Source: Streptomyces litmocidini
GTDB taxonomy: Bacteria > Actinomycetota > Actinomycetes > Streptomycetales > Streptomycetaceae
DNA: 64,000 bases
Assembly: GCF_014649755.1 (NCBI RefSeq)
Contig: NZ_BMTQ01000002.1
Coordinates: 76,761 to 140,760, forward strand
Direction of reading: 5' to 3'
A program made the position numbers and the translations under genes. Of the stretch, positions 61,448 through 64,000 are shown piece after piece (position 1 is the first letter of the stretch; the number at the start of each line of letters is the position of its first letter). The notes under the pieces are model-generated. The model was not told the DNA's origin and made no database searches. It saw only the letters and a program-made list of their open reading frames with translations.

Positions 61448-62614
61448 TCAGTCCTCCCTTCCCGCACGGAAGACGGGAAGCTCCAGGTCCTCGTCGACCC
61501 GCAGGAACCCGAGGCGTACGGGCATCCCGATCCGCACCTCGTCGTACGGCACCCCCACCACGTTGCTGATCATCCGCACGCCTTCGGCGAGCTCGATCAG
61601 TGCGACCGCGTACGGAGGGTCGAAGGCGGGGAAGGAGGGGTGGTGCATCACCACGTACGAGAAGACCGTCCCCTCGCCGCCCGCCTCGACCGCGTCCCAC
61701 TCCCGCGAGCCGCAGTCGGCGCACCCCGGCAGCCAGGGGAGGCGCAGGGACGCGCAGCCGCCGCAGCGCTGGATCAGCAGCCGGTGGCCGGCCACGCCCT
61801 CCCAGAAACCGGCGTTGTCCCGGTTGATCACGGGCCGGGGGCGCCGGGCCGGGGGTTGCCGGGGCGGGCGGGCGGCGGGCGCGTACTTGAGGATGCGGAA
61901 GCGGTGCGTGCCCGCGAGCGCGCCGCCCGCCCGGACGTCCGTCCGGGTCGTCACGAAGTACCCGGTGCCGAGCTTGGTGGTCTTGCGCTCGGACACGGAC
62001 TCGATGACGGTGTCGAAGCCGATCTCGTCGCCCGGGCGGAGCGGGCGCAGGTACTCCTGCTCGCAGTCGGTCGCGACGACCGAGGTGTATCCGGCGCCGT
62101 CGAGGAGGGCGAACAGCTCCTCGTACGCCGAGGACCGGTCCGTGTGGCCGGAGAGACCGCCCATCGTCCACGCCTGGAGCATGGTCGGGGGCGCGACGGC
62201 GTCCGGCCCCCGGTAGGCGGGGTGGGCGTCCCCCATCGCCTCGCACCAGTGCCTGATCATGGGCAGGTTGACCGGGTCCTTGCCGGTGCCGGCGGTGGCG
62301 GCGGCCAGACCCTGGAAGGCCACGAGCCGCCGGTGAAGCGGGTCGGACGCTTCCGGGGGCTTCGCGCCGGGTGCGTCAGGGGGCTTCGTACCGGGTGCGT
62401 CCGGAGAATTCGCGCCGGGTGCGTCCGGAGAATTCGCGCCGGGTGCGTCCGGAGGATTCGTACCGGGTGCGTCCGACACCTTCGTACGGCTCCTCACGGG
62501 GGCCTCCGGGGCACTCACCGCCGCCCCCTCCGTGGCACCCGCCCCGGACCGCTCCGGGGCACTCACCGCCGCCCCCTCCGTGGCGCCCGCCCCGGCCCGC
62601 TCCGTGGCGCTCAC
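61448..62614 (-). CDS. ChsH2-like fusion: MaoC domain + DUF35 OB-fold
   Basis: 388 residues. N-terminal ~95 residues are a repeat-expanded tail (SAPERSGAGATEGAAV, NSPDAPGA units). MaoC domain (about 100-255: HRRLVAFQGLAA ... TDCEQEYLRPLRPGDEIGFD). DUF35 with zinc ribbon (QRCGGCASLRLPWLPGCADC, four Cys) and OB-fold (GTVFSYVVMHHPSFPAFDPP). GTGA start overlaps the upstream stop. The DUF35 part activates the Ltp2-type aldolase. Confidence 0.87.
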   Translation of the reverse strand: MSATERAGAGATEGAAVSAPERSGAGATEGAAVSAPEAPVRSRTKVSDAPGTNPPDAPGANSPDAPGANSPDAPGTKPPDAPGAKPPEASDPLHRRLVAFQGLAAATAGTGKDPVNLPMIRHWCEAMGDAHPAYRGPDAVAPPTMLQAWTMGGLSGHTDRSSAYEELFALLDGAGYTSVVATDCEQEYLRPLRPGDEIGFDTVIESVSERKTTKLGTGYFVTTRTDVRAGGALAGTHRFRILKYAPAARPPRQPPARRPRPVINRDNAGFWEGVAGHRLLIQRCGGCASLRLPWLPGCADCGSREWDAVEAGGEGTVFSYVVMHHPSFPAFDPPYAVALIELAEGVRMISNVVGVPYDEVRIGMPVRLGFLRVDEDLELPVFRAGRED

Positions 62615-62620
62615 CGCCGC
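62375..62620. repeat. Coding repeats in the ChsH2-like N-terminus (24-bp and 48-bp)
   Basis: 24-bp units around GAATTCGCGCCGGGTGCGTC (about 62380-62475) encode NSPDAPGA; 48-bp units (about 62518-62620) encode SAPERSGAGATEGAAV. Copies are near-identical, a recent expansion at the gene boundary. Confidence 0.8.
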
Positions 62621-63777
62621 CCCCTCCCCTTCATGCCGAGCCGCATCCTCGCGACGATCTCGCGCTGCACCTCGCTCACCCCGCCCCCGAAGGTGTTGAT
62701 CTGCGCGGCCCGGTTCATGCGCTCCAGCTCGCCGCCGTCGAACTCGCCCGGCGATCCCGCCCGGACCGCCCCCGGCGGCCCCGCGATCTCCTGGCAGATC
62801 CGGTACACCTCCACCGCCGACTCGGTGCCCGCGAACTTCACCCCGCTCGCGTCCCCCGGGGCCAGCCGGCCGGCGCCCACGTCGCCCACCAGGCGCCAGT
62901 TCAGCAGGCGCGTCGCGGCCAGCCGGGCGTGCGCCTCGGCGGCCCGGATCCGGATCCACGGCTCGTCGATGCGACGCCGTCCCGTCTCCGGGTCGGGGGT
63001 GCGGGCCCGGTCGAGGGCGGCCGCGAAGAAGTCCTCCGCCTGCATGCCGATCGCCGCCAGCGCGACCCGCTCGTGGTTGAGCTGGCTGGTGATGAGGCCC
63101 CAGCCGCCGTGCTCGGGGCCGACGAGGTTGCCCGCGGGGACCCGTATCCCGTCGTAGTGGGTGGCGGTCGTCGTCAGTCCGCCCACCGTCTCGATCGGGG
63201 TCCAGGAGAAGCCGGGGGAGTCGGTGGGGACGAGGAGGACGGAGATCCCGCGGTGCGGGGGCGCGTCGGGATCGGTGCGGCAGGCGAGCCAGATCCAGTC
63301 GGCGTTCTGGGCGTTGGAGGTGAAGGCCTTCTGGCCGTCGATGCGCCAGGAGTCCCCGTCCCGTACGGCCCGGGTGCGCAGGGAGGCGAGGTCCGTGCCG
63401 GCCTCGGGCTCGCTGTAGCCGATGGCGAAGACGGCCTCGCCGCGCAGGATGCGGGGCAGGAAGAAGGCCTTCTGCTCCTCCGTCCCGTACGCCATGAGCG
63501 TGGGGCCGACGGTGTTGAGGGTGACCATCGAGACGGGGGCGCCCGCGCGGTACGCCTCGTCGAAGAAGACGAACTGCTCGTCGGGCCCGCGGCCCTGCCC
63601 CCCGTACTCCTCGGGCCACCCGAGACCGAGCAGTCCGTCGGCGCCGATCCGGCGGAGCAGTCGGCGCTGGGCGTCGGCATCGGTGGCGGGCGGCGGCCCG
63701 TCGGGCATCACGTCCCGGAAGTACGCGCGGAGTTCGGCGCGCAGCCGCAGCTGCCGCTCGGTCGGGGCGAGGTGCAC
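62611..63777 (-). CDS. Acyl-CoA dehydrogenase, FadE29/ChsE2-like
   Basis: 388 residues. FAD/substrate segments IGYSEPEAGTDLASLRTRAV, DGQKAFTSNAQNADWIWLAC, and C-terminal NTFGGGVSEVQREIVARMRL. GTG 63777 is chosen for GGGAGG 8 nt upstream (HLAPTERQLRLRAELRAYF follows). First gene of the operon; a TetR-type operator lies upstream. Order FadE29-ChsH2-FadE28-ChsH1-Ltp2 resembles the mycobacterial igr operon. Confidence 0.9.
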   Translation of the reverse strand: MHLAPTERQLRLRAELRAYFRDVMPDGPPPATDADAQRRLLRRIGADGLLGLGWPEEYGGQGRGPDEQFVFFDEAYRAGAPVSMVTLNTVGPTLMAYGTEEQKAFFLPRILRGEAVFAIGYSEPEAGTDLASLRTRAVRDGDSWRIDGQKAFTSNAQNADWIWLACRTDPDAPPHRGISVLLVPTDSPGFSWTPIETVGGLTTTATHYDGIRVPAGNLVGPEHGGWGLITSQLNHERVALAAIGMQAEDFFAAALDRARTPDPETGRRRIDEPWIRIRAAEAHARLAATRLLNWRLVGDVGAGRLAPGDASGVKFAGTESAVEVYRICQEIAGPPGAVRAGSPGEFDGGELERMNRAAQINTFGGGVSEVQREIVARMRLGMKGRGRR

Positions 63778-63808
63778 GGCGACGGCCTCCCGTGGGACGA
63801 CTGAGGTT

Positions 63809-63825
63809 TCTGACTGTCCGTCAGA
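63809..63825. promoter_or_regulatory. TetR-type operator of the igr-like operon
   Basis: TCTGAC, TGTCC, GTCAGA: perfect 6-bp arms, 32-48 bp upstream of the first gene. TGAC-Nx-GTCA palindromes are typical of TetR regulators of acyl-CoA metabolism. Its regulator is not in the window. Confidence 0.7.
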
Positions 63826-63929
63826 TTCCGTGCGCCTGTCAAGGCCGGCGACGCCCGCGCCGCCCCGGAGGCCGCGCGCGCCTGCCGGAGACCCGGCGCC
63901 CCGTTCCGGAGGCGGCGCGCGAAAACGCG

Positions 63930-63971
63930 ACGGCCCGCGCACCCGTACCGAAGTACCGGTGCGCGGGCCGT
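63930..63971 (-). terminator. Terminator at the right edge
   Basis: ACGGCCCGCGCACC.GTAC, CGAA, GTAC.GGTGCGCGGGCCGT. Positioned to end a leftward gene coming from beyond the window; only a few bases of such a gene would be inside (a possible TGA on the minus strand at about 63983-63985). Confidence 0.8.
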
Positions 63972-64000
63972 CGTCCCCACCACGGTCACGCCCCCCGTCG

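Overview
The window is chromosomal DNA of a Streptomyces or very close relative. Evidence: very high GC with strong third-position GC bias, frequent GTG starts and ATGA/GTGA stop-start overlaps, a subtilisin-inhibitor-type secreted inhibitor, and the conserved upp / tadA / tRNA-Ser / sigF / sigN neighbourhood that in S. coelicolor lies on the oriC side of the core chromosome. Three ParB-binding parS-type palindromes at 27.9 kb fit such a location.

Core, 1-34.2 kb. A CstR/CsoR-like sulfur or metal sensor; wrbA with a divergent TetR regulator and two matched operators; two alpha/beta hydrolases; a secreted M28 aminopeptidase; a decayed DUF853 (HerA-like ATPase) pseudogene; a LytR_C-domain membrane protein; upp; the tRNA-deaminase partner and tadA; tRNA-Ser(CGA); sigF and sigN; then several regulator/target pairs (TetR + hydrolase, SDR / TetR, MarR + drug exporter, exporter + TetR), most with recognisable palindromic operators. 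A four-gene leftward operon (response regulator, histidine kinase, GT2-GtrA fusion, GT39 transferase) probably remodels cell-envelope glycans. After the parS cluster come an amidohydrolase/ABM pair, DUF2797, a Bro-N protein, a PH-domain protein, and an ECF41 sigma factor next to its FAD-oxidoreductase (COE) target.

Mobile region, 34.2-49.8 kb. An actinomycete integrative and conjugative element (AICE, pSAM2-like) sits in tRNA-Arg(ACG). A 48-bp direct repeat flanks it (34213-34260 and 49754-49801), and the intact tRNA is at the integrase end. The right part (about 40.4-49.8 kb) is a coherent AICE backbone: Nudix (Pif-like), KorSA-like GntR with four matching operators, FtsK-type Tra, Spd spread proteins, RepSA-like initiator, Xis and Int. 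The left part (34.3-40.4 kb) has two other GntR regulators, a cluster of small overlapping genes, and a lower-GC two-gene cargo (DUF6932-like nucleotidyltransferase plus an unrecognised 331-residue partner). It is bounded internally by a second att-like sequence at 40399-40444 with the same arm-site geometry as the left end, suggesting a tandem or composite insertion.

Right core, 49.8-64 kb. tRNA-Arg(ACG) and tRNA-Ser(GCT), an SSI-type protease inhibitor, a giant degenerate PAS/kinase/receiver protein, a fatty acyl-CoA ligase with a palindromic operator, a SigE-family ECF sigma factor, a DUF1906 (Rv2525c-like) protein, and a five-gene overlapping operon matching the mycobacterial igr steroid side-chain set (two acyl-CoA dehydrogenases, ChsH2-like, ChsH1-like, Ltp2-like). 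Function calls come from reading protein sequences and family knowledge; no database search was run.
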